Shown here: in pieces, positions 34,843-43,785 of the stretch
How the letters are laid out: each line of letters opens with the position of its first letter
How positions within the stretch are numbered: the stretch's first letter is position 1
Assembly: GCF_001411495.1 (NCBI RefSeq)
Contig: NZ_CP012982.1
Coordinates: forward strand, 3,100,001 to 3,164,000
Origin: Burkholderia cepacia ATCC 25416
Lineage (GTDB): Bacteria > Pseudomonadota > Gammaproteobacteria > Burkholderiales > Burkholderiaceae
Length of the DNA stretch: 64,000 nt
Direction: 5' to 3'
Translations under genes and position numbers: made by a program
Notes under the pieces: generated by a model
What the model was told of the DNA's origin: nothing
Seen by the model: only the letters and a program-made list of their open reading frames with translations
Databases searched by the model: none

Positions 34843-35211
34843 TTGTATTAGGTTTTATGGGGTTGTCAATTTCCCGGGCGTGCCGGTTCTGCCTGTGCGT
34901 CATTGGGGTGACGTGTTCCGGTGCGTCGAAGCGCTATGGCTTCATGTGATCGGGGATGGCCGCTTTGGTCGGGTGTCGTGCGTCAGGAAGCGGAGACAAA
35001 CATGTGCCGGGCATGTAAGCCATATCCACCCGGCTGTCGCGGCGATCGGGATCTGCGTCGTCTGCGCATCACCTGTTCCGACGGGTGGCCCGTTGATGCC
35101 CGCACGATGCCCGTACCTGCCGTACAAGGGCCGTAGAGGGCGGAATTACCCAGCCACGCTTGCTGACGTTGCATCGCGTAGCGACTTGGGCGTCCGCCCC
35201 GTTCGCGACGA
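34843..35211. other. 369-bp interval without a recognisable gene
   Basis: Base composition here is lower in GC than the surroundings. Several short ORFs are open on both strands, but none shows coding character or a family. It separates the TetR gene start from the GNAT gene end. Confidence 0.4.
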
Positions 35212-36057
35212 TTACCCCAGCTCGAACGACGTCACCCCGAACACGCGATCGATTGCAATCGGCGGCGCGTCTTTCGTGTACATCCGCGCGGTTTCGAAGA
35301 CGCTCGTCATGCCGTGCCGTTCCGCCAGCGCGACGGCTGCGGGGTTCGTTTCCGGCACGTCGAGCACGATGACCTCGCCGGGCATGCGCGCGGCCAGCGC
35401 GCGAAACAGCCCGGTGGCAACGCCTGCGTCGTCGGCGAACAGCGGGCCGACCTTGCAGCCCGCCTTGCAGCGGCGCACGACACCGTATCCGGCGATACGG
35501 CCGGCGTCGACGGTCACGAGCGCCACGGCATCCGGCTGCGCGATCCACGCGGAGACGAAACGCGTGCGTGCCGCTGGAAAGCACTGGCGGTCGTAGGCGA
35601 GCAACTGCTCGAACGGCACGTCGGCCGCGGCTGTCACGTGCGCGCACCCGATGCCGTCCACGCGCCCCTGATAGCGGATGTTGCGGTACGCGAGCGCGAA
35701 TCCGGACTTCCGGTAGTTCGCCTGCTGGGCCACGACACCATCGAGCCCGATGTTGCGATCGGCGAGGTAACGCATGCCGTGCTGCCAGATTCGGATGCCG
35801 AAGCCCTTGCGGCGAAACCCGGGTTTCACGATGTAGAGGCCGATGAAACCAAAGCGTTCGTCGTAGGCGACGGCGGCGAGGCACGCGACGGGCTCGCCGC
35901 GCCAGACGCCGACGAAGAACCCGGCCGGGTCCGCTTCCCCGAAACAGGACGGATCATGCAGGCCGGGGTTCCAGCCTTCCGCCGCCGCCCATTCGATCGA
36001 CATGGCCACCTCGTCGGCCGACATGGTGCGCACGATGAAGTCTTCGTATTGATCCAT
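35212..36057 (-). CDS. GNAT acetyltransferase, two-domain
   Basis: The 281-residue product has an N-terminal GNAT domain with the acetyl-CoA loop VKPGFRRKGFGIRIWQ near residue 77. The C-terminal domain (from ~residue 160) includes AGYGVVRRCKAGCKVGPLFADDA, which resembles the Acetyltransf_18 domain. Such proteins acetylate small amines or unknown targets. It is monocistronic. The substrate is unknown. Confidence 0.9.
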   Translation of the reverse strand: MDQYEDFIVRTMSADEVAMSIEWAAAEGWNPGLHDPSCFGEADPAGFFVGVWRGEPVACLAAVAYDERFGFIGLYIVKPGFRRKGFGIRIWQHGMRYLADRNIGLDGVVAQQANYRKSGFALAYRNIRYQGRVDGIGCAHVTAAADVPFEQLLAYDRQCFPAARTRFVSAWIAQPDAVALVTVDAGRIAGYGVVRRCKAGCKVGPLFADDAGVATGLFRALAARMPGEVIVLDVPETNPAAVALAERHGMTSVFETARMYTKDAPPIAIDRVFGVTSFELG

Positions 36058-36261
36058 GATTCACCCCGGTCGCTGCGCTCGGGAATGCGCGTTGCGTCAC
36101 GTGAAATGCATCGAGGAAGCGTGGGCCGGCAGCCCCGTGGCTGCCGGCCGGATCATCATAGTCCGAAGAATGGAACGAGTGTGTGATGAAGGATGCCGAG
36201 CCGAAGCGGCCGTGATGGGTCATATACCCGACGTTCGGGAAAATCTCCGTCGGTGAAAAAT

Positions 36262-36831
36262 TCATGGATGGAAGGTTTCGCCACGCAGCAGCATGTCGAT
36301 GAACTCCCCGATTTTGCGCGCCCTTGTTTCGGGCCTTTTGGCATTCTGTATGCGATACAGAATCGCATAGCGGTTACGGCTGTTCAGGGTTGCGAAGAAT
36401 TTCCTGGCGCCGGGATTGGCGTCCAAGGCCGCCTGCAGGTCGTCCGGCACGGTCGAGTTGCTGGCCGACGTATAAGCAGCGTTCCAGCGGCCGTCCCTCC
36501 GGGCCTTCTCGATTTCGCTCATGCCGCGCGGGCGCATTCTGCCTGCGGCGATCAGTGCTTCAGCCCGGTCCTTGTTGAGTTGCGACCACAGGCTTTTTGC
36601 GGAGCGTGGGGTGAAGCGTTGCAACCAGTATTGGTCGTTCCCGGCCCGCTTTTGACCATCGATCCAGCCGTGGCAGAGGGCGCTTTCCAGCGCCTGTTCG
36701 TAGGTGACGGTTCGCTGCCCGGTGCCTTTTTTTGCCAGACGCAGCCATGCGCCGGTTGAAGTGCTGCCGTTTTCCCCTAACCAGCTTTCCCATTCGATCT
36801 GACTGGAAAACGTTAGCGTGCATTCGGTCAT
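36262..36831 (-). CDS. YdeI/OmpD-associated family protein
   Basis: The 189-residue product contains the N-terminal segment GAWLRLAKKGTG and the YEQALESALCHGWIDGQ motif near residue 45, plus FTPRSAKSLWSQLNKDRAE. The C-terminal helical segment FFATLNSRNRYAILYRIQNA is also present. This is the layout of bacteriocin-protection/YdeI proteins. Function is not established; in other species YdeI affects polymyxin resistance. It is isolated. Confidence 0.88.
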   Translation of the reverse strand: MTECTLTFSSQIEWESWLGENGSTSTGAWLRLAKKGTGQRTVTYEQALESALCHGWIDGQKRAGNDQYWLQRFTPRSAKSLWSQLNKDRAEALIAAGRMRPRGMSEIEKARRDGRWNAAYTSASNSTVPDDLQAALDANPGARKFFATLNSRNRYAILYRIQNAKRPETRARKIGEFIDMLLRGETFHP

Positions 36832-37066
36832 GTCGATGTCCTGAATGGTGAGTACATCTACGGGGAAGGCGTCCGCAGTCTAACAGTGTTGATACGGACA
36901 TTGACGCCCGTGGCGCGACCGAAAGACCGGCAGATCCGCAGTCACCAGCCCGTCGACCGGTTTGGGTCGGAATACCGTTTCCCATTTCCGGTGACGGAAG
37001 CATCGAACACCGCTTCCCGACGGGAGACTTTGCCGCCCACCGCGCCAAGGCCTCCCCATCCATTCG

Positions 37067-38995
37067 TCAGAACGTGTAACTCACCTTCCCGAACGCTGTC
37101 CGCCCAAGCGTGTTGTATCCATACGCGGTCATGTACTGCCGGTCGAACAGGTTCGACACCGTCGCCGACACCGTCAGGTGCGAATTGATCCGGTACGACG
37201 CGCGCAGGCCCACCGTCAGGTACGACGGCAGATAGGTCGAGTTGGCCGGATCGTCGAACGTCGTGCCGCCGTAAAGCAGCGACGCCCCTGTGCTCAACGC
37301 ATGCAGGTGGAGTTCATCCCACGTGTGATCGATGTTGAGGCTGACCGTCTGGCGCGGGCGGCGGCTGAGCCAGGAGTCGTTGGTCTCGTCCTGCGGATTC
37401 AGGATCCCGACCGCGACGCTCACCGGCGTCGAGCGGCCGATCGTCCCCTTGTACGACAGGTCGACGCCGCGAATATGCGCGCGACCGATGTTCATCGGCG
37501 AAAACGTCGCCGGGTTATACGCGATCAGGTTGGTGACCCGCGTGTCGTAGATCGCGGCCGTGAACGTACCGTACGACGTGTTCGCATCGACCGCGGCCTC
37601 GACCGACGTGTTGCGTTCCGGGCTGAGCCCCGGATTGCCGTAGCCGGGGTAGTACAGGTCGTTGAACGTCGGCAGCTTGAACGCATTGCCGTACGACACG
37701 CGCGCCGTATACACCGGCGTGATCGCCCACGACAGCGCCGCGTTACCCGTATTCACCGACTGCCCGGCGATGATTTCATGGCGCCCCGCGAGGAACATCG
37801 TCACGCTGCCGAGCGTCGCCGACTGATGCAGCGAGAACGCGGAATCGTTGCGCGTCGGTATGCCGCCCGGAATATCGACCGGCAGGAACGCCTGCTCGCG
37901 CGTGAAGTCGTACGCGAGCTTGGTCTCGCCCGACAGCGGCAGCCCGAACAGGTGGAACCCGCGTTCCTGATGCGTCAACGACGTCGACGTGCTGATGCGC
38001 TGCGAATTGATCTGGTCGGTCGGGATGGCCGGATCGCTCGCGTAGAGGAACTGGCGATCGTTCGCATAACCGAACGACTGGTCGAACTGCGTGTCGGGCG
38101 TGATGTCGAGATGGAACGCGATACCGGTCGTCAGCTGATGATCGAGCTGGCGGTTCGCATAACCGCTGTTGTCGTAGGACAGATCGGACCGGTGATACAG
38201 CGCGAACGTCGAGATCGACCAGTTGTCGCGCGCGTAGCCGAGGCGCGCATCGAGATCCTGCGCGTGGTACGGGTTGCGGCCGGCCTCATGGTACGGCAGC
38301 ACGGGCCGCGTCGAGTCGATGCCGGCCGTGTTGTACGAGCGCAGGCCGAGCGAGTAGGTGAGCCCGCCGAGCGCGGCGAGCGGCCCGGTCGACGGCACCG
38401 TGCCCGACGTGCGGAGTTGCGTGTCGAACGTCTTGTTCGACCCGCCGCCGAACGACACGGTCGTCTGGTTCGGCTGGTTGGCGGCGCGGCGCGTGAAGAG
38501 CTGCACGACGCCGCCCATCGCATTGGCGCCGAACGACGCGGCTGCCGGCCCCGAAATCACCTCCACGCGTTCGAACGCTTCGGTCGGCAAGTCGGCCCAC
38601 GGCGCGATGCCGGTGGTCGGCGAACCGATCCGGATGCCGTCGATGAACACGGCGACCTGGTTGGCCGACGAGCCGCGGATGCTGACCGACGCGGACGAAC
38701 CGGGGCCGCCGCTCTGCGAGACGGTCACGCCGGGCAGCGTCGCAAGCGCCTGCGTGATGCTCGGGTCGCTCGGCGACAGCCGGTCGAGATCGGTGCGCGT
38801 GAGCACCTGGGTCGTCGCATAACGCTGGTCGAACGACTCGGGCAGGCGCCGCGTGTCGGTCACGTTGATCGTCGGCAGGTCGGTGCCTTCGGCGGCCGGG
38901 GCCGGTTGCGAAACCGCGGTGTCGCCGGCGGCGTGGGCGAGGGGCGAGAGGAGCGCGGTCGCGGCGGACGTGGCAAGGAGGTGTCGAATCTTCAT
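37067..38995 (-). CDS. btuB: TonB-dependent cobalamin receptor (BtuB type)
   Basis: The 642-residue product has a signal peptide (MKIRHLLATSAATALLSPLAHA). A TonB-box-like segment and a plug domain follow, with QALATLPGVTVSQSGG and FIDGIRIGSPTTG, then a beta barrel ending GKVSYTF. A cobalamin riboswitch upstream on the same strand supports vitamin B12 as substrate. The ATG at 38995 is chosen for the signal peptide. It imports cobalamin across the outer membrane using TonB energy. Confidence 0.92.
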   Translation of the reverse strand: MKIRHLLATSAATALLSPLAHAAGDTAVSQPAPAAEGTDLPTINVTDTRRLPESFDQRYATTQVLTRTDLDRLSPSDPSITQALATLPGVTVSQSGGPGSSASVSIRGSSANQVAVFIDGIRIGSPTTGIAPWADLPTEAFERVEVISGPAAASFGANAMGGVVQLFTRRAANQPNQTTVSFGGGSNKTFDTQLRTSGTVPSTGPLAALGGLTYSLGLRSYNTAGIDSTRPVLPYHEAGRNPYHAQDLDARLGYARDNWSISTFALYHRSDLSYDNSGYANRQLDHQLTTGIAFHLDITPDTQFDQSFGYANDRQFLYASDPAIPTDQINSQRISTSTSLTHQERGFHLFGLPLSGETKLAYDFTREQAFLPVDIPGGIPTRNDSAFSLHQSATLGSVTMFLAGRHEIIAGQSVNTGNAALSWAITPVYTARVSYGNAFKLPTFNDLYYPGYGNPGLSPERNTSVEAAVDANTSYGTFTAAIYDTRVTNLIAYNPATFSPMNIGRAHIRGVDLSYKGTIGRSTPVSVAVGILNPQDETNDSWLSRRPRQTVSLNIDHTWDELHLHALSTGASLLYGGTTFDDPANSTYLPSYLTVGLRASYRINSHLTVSATVSNLFDRQYMTAYGYNTLGRTAFGKVSYTF

Positions 38996-39351
38996 GAGGC
39001 TGTCGTTGTCGTCGGGCTGCGCCGGCGTCGATCGTGAGCGGGCGGCGCGCAGCACCGGTCTTGTTATCGGTGATCGGGTTATCGCGCGACCGGGCCGGGC
39101 AGGCCGGTGTCGCGGGCGTCGGCGCGGTGCACGCCGGCGGACGCAGTCGATAGGGAACGGCACGCGCGTGCGGGCGGGCCGTGCAGGCCGGCGGCGTGCC
39201 GGCGCGGCGCTTCCGGTGCGGAAGCGGATGCGGTAACAATGGACATCGGGCGGATCCTGAGGTCGGGCCGTCCATGCAGCGGGCGACCGCCAACGGCGGT
39301 GCCTGGCGCGCCGGGACACCCCGCCCGGTGCGGCTGCCTGGACCTCGGGTC
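38996..39351 (-). other. long leader between riboswitch and btuB
   Basis: About 355 bases separate the B12 aptamer from the receptor ATG. The region must contain the expression platform. GC-rich dyads (such as ACCGCC and GGCGGT near 39290) are present, but I could not define an antiterminator. The frame is open but has no coding character. Confidence 0.45.
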
Positions 39352-39515
39352 GATGGCAGGTCTCCTGGCTCGCGGGTCGTCATTCGTGCGGGCCTTCCCG
39401 GTTTCCCAGTGGCACGCAGTGGCACGAATTCACCGCTCACAGTTGCGGGGGCAGCCGCAGATTCGAGGCATGGCCTCTCCTGCGTTCCCTTTTGATCCCG
39501 TCTCCGGGCACCATC
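39352..39515 (-). promoter_or_regulatory. cobalamin riboswitch
   Basis: Read leftward, the aptamer shows GGTGCCCGGAGACGGGA at the 5' end, AAAAGGGAA, GGCTGCCCCCGCAACTGTGA, two copies of GCCACTG (complement of 39417-39423 and 39407-39413), GGGAAGGC, and the hallmark AGCCAGGAGACCTGCC (complement of 39355-39370). These are the conserved parts of the B12 element. Adenosylcobalamin binding would lower expression of the downstream receptor. Confidence 0.95.
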
Positions 39516-39619
39516 AGCGCGCAAGGGTAATGGCGCGCGCGCCGCCGCGTCAAATATCCGGCGACGCAGGGATGCGAAAAAACGTCATTGCCGGGCAAAT
39601 CCTTTCTAAATCCTTTCTT

Positions 39620-40678
39620 TCATGCGTCGGCGCCGCGTTTCATGTCTGATGAAACAGGGTGGTTCGAAGCCGTGCGATCGCGCCTGAACCGGCTCGGTGC
39701 GACCCCCGTCCACCGGACGAACGCGCGGCGAAACGCCTCCTCGCCGCCGAACCCGAGATGCGCGGCGACCCGCGCGACCGGCCAGTCCGATTCGCGCAGG
39801 CAGCGTTGCGCGGCTTCGGCGAGACACTGCTCCTTCAGCGCGTGATAACCGGTGTGCTCGGCCGCCAGCCGCCGCCGCAACGTCGCCTCGCTGACGCCGA
39901 GCCACGCGGCCAGTTCGGCGAGTGCCGGCAACGCCTGTTCGTGCGCGAGCGCCGCATCGAGGAAACCGCGCACCTGCTGCGTCCACGACACGACGGCCGG
40001 TGCCGCATCGATCAGGCGAAACGGAAAATCGACGAGAAACGCGTCGAGCTCGGCCGGCTGCCGGATCACGCGGCACGCGAGTCGCGCCGCATCGAACGCG
40101 AAACCGTAGGTCTTGCGGCCCACTTCAACCGGCGCATTGAACAGTCCGAGCAGTGGCATCGCGTCGTCGCGGCGCGGATGGCCGAGCCACACGTCGGTCG
40201 GCCGCAACGGCTGCCCGATCAGCCAGCCGAACAGCTGCAGGTAGCAGAACAGCCCGGTCAGGTCGACCAGGCACGCGGCCGGGCTGCGCGTACGCCGCAG
40301 CGAATCCATCCGGAACAGCGCACGCCCGTCGCGCACCGCAAGCGTCAGGTGACCGGCGCGCGGCTGCAGCATTTCGCAGAACTCGGCCGCACAGCGGATC
40401 ACGTCGGCGAGCGTCGCGCAACTCAGCAGGCAGCGGCACATCAGGTCGACTTCGCGCTTGCGCATCGGCGGGTGACCGTCGCCGCGCGCGACCCGCGCCT
40501 CGAGCCGCTCGATCGCGTCGCGGTACAGCGCGACGAAATCGCCCGGTGTTGCCGCCGGGCGAGGCTGCTGCGCCTCGCGGTCGGCCGGCGGCGCGCCGCT
40601 GCGCGTGAGTTCGCTCAGCAGGCGCGCGCCGAGGCCCGGCAGGATGCGGCCGCGGGCCGGCATGGCGCGCTGTTTCAT
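39620..40678 (-). CDS. AraC-family transcriptional regulator
   Basis: The 352-residue product has an N-terminal ligand-binding region of the OruR/arabinose-binding type. The C-terminal AraC HTH pair is AELAAWLGVSEATLRRRLAA, then ARVAAHLGFGGEEAFRRAFV and WTGVAPSRFR. The ATG at 40678 is preferred to an upstream ATG at 40822 because family sequence starts near it. It is divergent from the operon starting at 40846, with 167 bp between, so it probably activates that operon. Confidence 0.92.
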   Translation of the reverse strand: MKQRAMPARGRILPGLGARLLSELTRSGAPPADREAQQPRPAATPGDFVALYRDAIERLEARVARGDGHPPMRKREVDLMCRCLLSCATLADVIRCAAEFCEMLQPRAGHLTLAVRDGRALFRMDSLRRTRSPAACLVDLTGLFCYLQLFGWLIGQPLRPTDVWLGHPRRDDAMPLLGLFNAPVEVGRKTYGFAFDAARLACRVIRQPAELDAFLVDFPFRLIDAAPAVVSWTQQVRGFLDAALAHEQALPALAELAAWLGVSEATLRRRLAAEHTGYHALKEQCLAEAAQRCLRESDWPVARVAAHLGFGGEEAFRRAFVRWTGVAPSRFRRDRTASNHPVSSDMKRGADA

Positions 40679-40845
40679 GAGTTTCCCGATCTGATCGTTG
40701 CAACAGGGGCTGGTGAGCGGGCCGGTAGGGGCCCGCTCATCGCCGCCACGCAAGAATGCTATCCACGCCGGCCGCCCGCGGCCTCGCCGGAACGGCGTAG
40801 GCCGGCCGCCGATCCCTGTCACGAACGACCACGGACGACACGCGA

Positions 40846-41190
40846 ATGATCCAGATCGTAGACGAAATCACGCTCGCGCCCGAGCGCATTCCCGACGTGC
40901 TTGCGCTGCTGCGCGACCGCTACCTGCCGGGCCATGCGGCACGCGGGCTGACGGCGGCCGGCCACTGGGTGTCGCCGCCCGTTGCGGTGCCGGGGCAGCC
41001 GAGCACGCTGTGGCTGACCTGGCACGTGGCCGATGCGCCGGCCTACTACCGGATGCGTGCGCTGACGGATGCCGGCGTGGTCGGTTTCTGGATGGCGGTC
41101 GACGTGCGGTGCGACGTGCGCCGCCGCCATGTGATGACGGACGCCGATGCGCCGCTGCCCGCGCTGACGGAGGTCGATCATGCGGCATGA
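40846..41190 (+). CDS. hypothetical ferredoxin-like (NIPSNAP/Dabb type) barrel protein
   Basis: The 114-residue product reads as a single alpha+beta barrel: MIQIVDEITLAPERIPDVLA, then WLTWHVADAPAYYRMRA and GFWMAVDVRCDV. This pattern fits NIPSNAP-like dimeric barrels, but the match is only structural. Its end overlaps the next gene by 11 bases. It heads the operon regulated by the AraC protein. Confidence 0.75.
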   Translation: MIQIVDEITLAPERIPDVLALLRDRYLPGHAARGLTAAGHWVSPPVAVPGQPSTLWLTWHVADAPAYYRMRALTDAGVVGFWMAVDVRCDVRRRHVMTDADAPLPALTEVDHAA

Positions 41191-41836
41191 CACGGCACAG
41201 GTGTTCGTGTCGGGGGATCGCGACGCCGGTGGCATCGAACGCGCGTTGCACGAAGCGGCACACGCGCTGGCCGGGGCGAAACGTGTGGCGCTGGCGCGCA
41301 ACCAGGACGGCAGTTGGGGCGCGGGCGACTACACGCTCGACGTGCTGCGCGACGATTCGGCGGCCAACTGCACAGCCAACGGCGCGGCCGACGGCACGGC
41401 GGATTTCGCCGCGCTCGCGCAACTGCCCGGCATCGTACGCATCGACGGCGCCGTGTGCCGCGCGATCGGCGGCGGCCTGCGCGAACCCGCGCTGCGCGAC
41501 GGCGTGTGGCGCACGCTGATGCTGCGCGTGCGGCCGCAGGCCGGCGCCGCGCAGGTCGCCGCGCTCGAACGCGAACTGCTGCGCATGCCCGCGTACATGC
41601 CCGGCATCCGCAACTGGCGCTTGAGCGGGATCGCGACCCCCGGCGCATGGACACACGTGTGGCAGCAGGAATTCGCGCGCGTCGGCGATCTGCTCGGCGA
41701 ATACCTGATGCATCCGTATCACTGGGGCTGGGTCGACCGCCGGTTCGATGCCGAAAGCCCCGACTGGACCGTCGACGCGATCTCGCATGCGTTCTGTCCG
41801 CTCGCGTCGAGCCTGCTGGCCGATACGGCGGCGTGA
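41180..41836 (+). CDS. hypothetical dimeric alpha-beta barrel protein
   Basis: The 218-residue product seems to hold two barrel halves. The first runs over residues ~1-100 and ends in an LPGIVRIDGAV-like segment. The second begins at WRTLMLRVRPQAGAAQVAALE near residue 115 and ends with HPYHWGWVDRRFDAESPDW. Such folds occur in Dabb and EthD proteins that help oxidise or isomerise hydrophobic intermediates. No exact family is recognised. It overlaps the gene before it and precedes a quinone-oxidoreductase-type gene. Confidence 0.72.
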   Translation: MRHDTAQVFVSGDRDAGGIERALHEAAHALAGAKRVALARNQDGSWGAGDYTLDVLRDDSAANCTANGAADGTADFAALAQLPGIVRIDGAVCRAIGGGLREPALRDGVWRTLMLRVRPQAGAAQVAALERELLRMPAYMPGIRNWRLSGIATPGAWTHVWQQEFARVGDLLGEYLMHPYHWGWVDRRFDAESPDWTVDAISHAFCPLASSLLADTAA

Positions 41837-41880
41837 TGCGGCGCGAACGTCAAGCTGACACCACCCCCGGAGACACGAAG

Positions 41881-42873
41881 ATGCGAGCCCTGTTGATCGA
41901 TCGCGCCGGTCATTCCGACGTCTTGCGGATGGCCGACGTGCCGGCACCGACGCCGGGCCCCGGCGACGTGCTGATCCGCGTTGCCTTCGCGGGCGTCAAT
42001 CCCGCCGACTGGAAATGCCGTGAAGGCTACCTCGGCGCATTCATGCAGTACACGTTTCCGTTCGTGATCGGCTTCGACGCGGCGGGCGTGGTCGAAGCGG
42101 TCGGCGACGGCGTCGACGGTTTCGCGCCCGGCATGCGGGTGTTCGCGCAGACCGACGTCGGCGCGGGGCGCTGGGGCGCGTATGCGGAATACGTGGCAGT
42201 GCGCCACGACTCGGTCGTGCGCGTGCCCGACGCGGTGAGCCTCGCGGAAGCCGCCACGGTGCCGACCCCCGCGCTTGCCGCGTGGGCCGGCCTGTTCGAC
42301 GACGGCGGGCTGAAGGCCGGACAGACCGTGCTGGTGCACGGCGGTGCGGGCGCGGTCGGCACGTTCGCGATCCAGCTCGCGGTGCAGGCCGGCGCGCGGG
42401 TCGCGGCGACGTGTTCCGCGCGCAACCGCGAGACGGTCGAATCGCTGGGCGCCGCGGCAAGCATCGACTATCGCGCGCGGGACATCGCGGCGGCGCTGCG
42501 CGCATGGGCGCCCGGCGGGGTCGACCTCGTGCTCGACGCGGTCGGCGGCGACACGCTGCCCGACGCGCTCGACCTGCCGGCACCGGGCGGCACGCTGGTG
42601 AACATCATGACGCTTGCACCAGGCGATGCGCAGCGGCTGGCCGCGACGGCCGCCGAAGCCGCCCGGCGCGGCCTGCGCACCGCGATGACCTACAGCCGGA
42701 TGCCGAGCGGCGTCACGCTCGGCCGGATCGCGGCGCAACTCGGGCGGCGCGCACTGCGCGTGCCGCGCTTCGACCGATTTCCGCTCGAACAGGCGGCCCG
42801 TGCCCTCGATCTCGTTCAAACGGGCGAGGCGAAAACGAAGCTGGTGCTTCATGTTGCGGATATCGCCGGTTGA
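41881..42873 (+). CDS. NADPH:quinone oxidoreductase / zinc-independent MDR alcohol dehydrogenase
   Basis: The 330-residue product is a medium-chain reductase: N-terminal GroES-like domain with GVNPADWKCREGY and FVIGFDAAGVVEAVG, and the cofactor motif VHGGAGAVGTFAIQLA near residue 156. The zinc ligands of classical alcohol dehydrogenases are absent, so it is closer to quinone oxidoreductases. It probably reduces a conjugated carbonyl with NADPH. The position in the operon between barrel proteins and SDRs fits modification of an enone or ketone. Confidence 0.92.
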   Translation: MRALLIDRAGHSDVLRMADVPAPTPGPGDVLIRVAFAGVNPADWKCREGYLGAFMQYTFPFVIGFDAAGVVEAVGDGVDGFAPGMRVFAQTDVGAGRWGAYAEYVAVRHDSVVRVPDAVSLAEAATVPTPALAAWAGLFDDGGLKAGQTVLVHGGAGAVGTFAIQLAVQAGARVAATCSARNRETVESLGAAASIDYRARDIAAALRAWAPGGVDLVLDAVGGDTLPDALDLPAPGGTLVNIMTLAPGDAQRLAATAAEAARRGLRTAMTYSRMPSGVTLGRIAAQLGRRALRVPRFDRFPLEQAARALDLVQTGEAKTKLVLHVADIAG

Positions 42874-42904
42874 GCGGCCCGCACGCCCATCACAGGAGAC
42901 AACG

Positions 42905-43780
42905 ATGACCGATACCCGATCCGGCGTGCTGGCCGGCAAGTGCGCGCTCGTGACCGGCGCAAGCCGCGGCATTGGCCGTGCGATCGCACAGCGCCTGGCA
43001 TCCGAAGGCGCGACCGTCGTCGTGACGGCGCGCAGCCTCGCGCGATCGGCCACGACCGCCGGCACGCTCGCCGAAACGGTCGCGCTGATCGAGCAGGCGG
43101 GCGGCCGCGCGATCGCGCTCGCGGCCGACCTGTCGAACGCGGCCGAGCGCGACGCGCTCGTCGGGCGCGCGGCGCAAGCGGCCGGCGGCCTCGACATCCT
43201 CGTCAACAACGCGGGCGTGGCCGACTATGCGTGCGTCGACGCGATGCCGATGACGATGTTCGACACGACGATCGAACACTATCTGCGGATTCCGTTCGCG
43301 CTGGCGCAGGCCGCGATCCCGCTGATGCGTGCGCGCGGCGCCGGCTGGATCGTGAACGTCGGCTCGGTGACGGCGCTGCCGCCGCTGCGCCCGTTCGACG
43401 ATTTCTCGCGTGCGGGCGGCGCGACCGTCTACGCGGCGGCGAAGGCGGCGCTGTCGCGCTTCACGCAGGGGCTCGCGGCCGAACTCGAAGCCGACGGCAT
43501 CGCGGTGAATCTCGTCGCGCCGAGCACGGCGATCCGCACGCCGGGCGCCGCGCGCTACATCCCCGAAGGCTATCCGACCGAGGATGTTGCGTATCTCGCG
43601 GAAACCGCGCTCGCGCTGTGCCGCCTGCCGGCGCGCGAACGCACCGGCCTCGTCACGCACAGCCTGCATTTCCCGCTCGCGCAGCGGCTCGCGGTGCATT
43701 CGCTCGACGGCCGCACGGTGCTGCCGCCGCCGGTGATTCCCGCGTATGCGCATCCCCACATCGACCCCACAGGACTCTGA
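42905..43780 (+). CDS. SDR-family oxidoreductase
   Basis: The 291-residue product is a classical SDR: TGASRGIG, NNAGVADY, GSVTALPP and YAAAKAALSRF. It has a ~45-residue C-terminal extension (HSLHFPLAQRLAVHSLDG) that includes the dimer-edge segment of a subset of SDRs. A GGAG ribosome site precedes the ATG at 42905. It follows the quinone-oxidoreductase gene by ~30 bases. Substrate unknown. Confidence 0.92.
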   Translation: MTDTRSGVLAGKCALVTGASRGIGRAIAQRLASEGATVVVTARSLARSATTAGTLAETVALIEQAGGRAIALAADLSNAAERDALVGRAAQAAGGLDILVNNAGVADYACVDAMPMTMFDTTIEHYLRIPFALAQAAIPLMRARGAGWIVNVGSVTALPPLRPFDDFSRAGGATVYAAAKAALSRFTQGLAAELEADGIAVNLVAPSTAIRTPGAARYIPEGYPTEDVAYLAETALALCRLPARERTGLVTHSLHFPLAQRLAVHSLDGRTVLPPPVIPAYAHPHIDPTGL

Positions 43781-43785
43781 TCGAC

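Noticed and set aside
39352..39515. Repeated CAGTGGC motifs taken as regulator sites
   Set aside because: They are parts of the cobalamin riboswitch read on the - strand.
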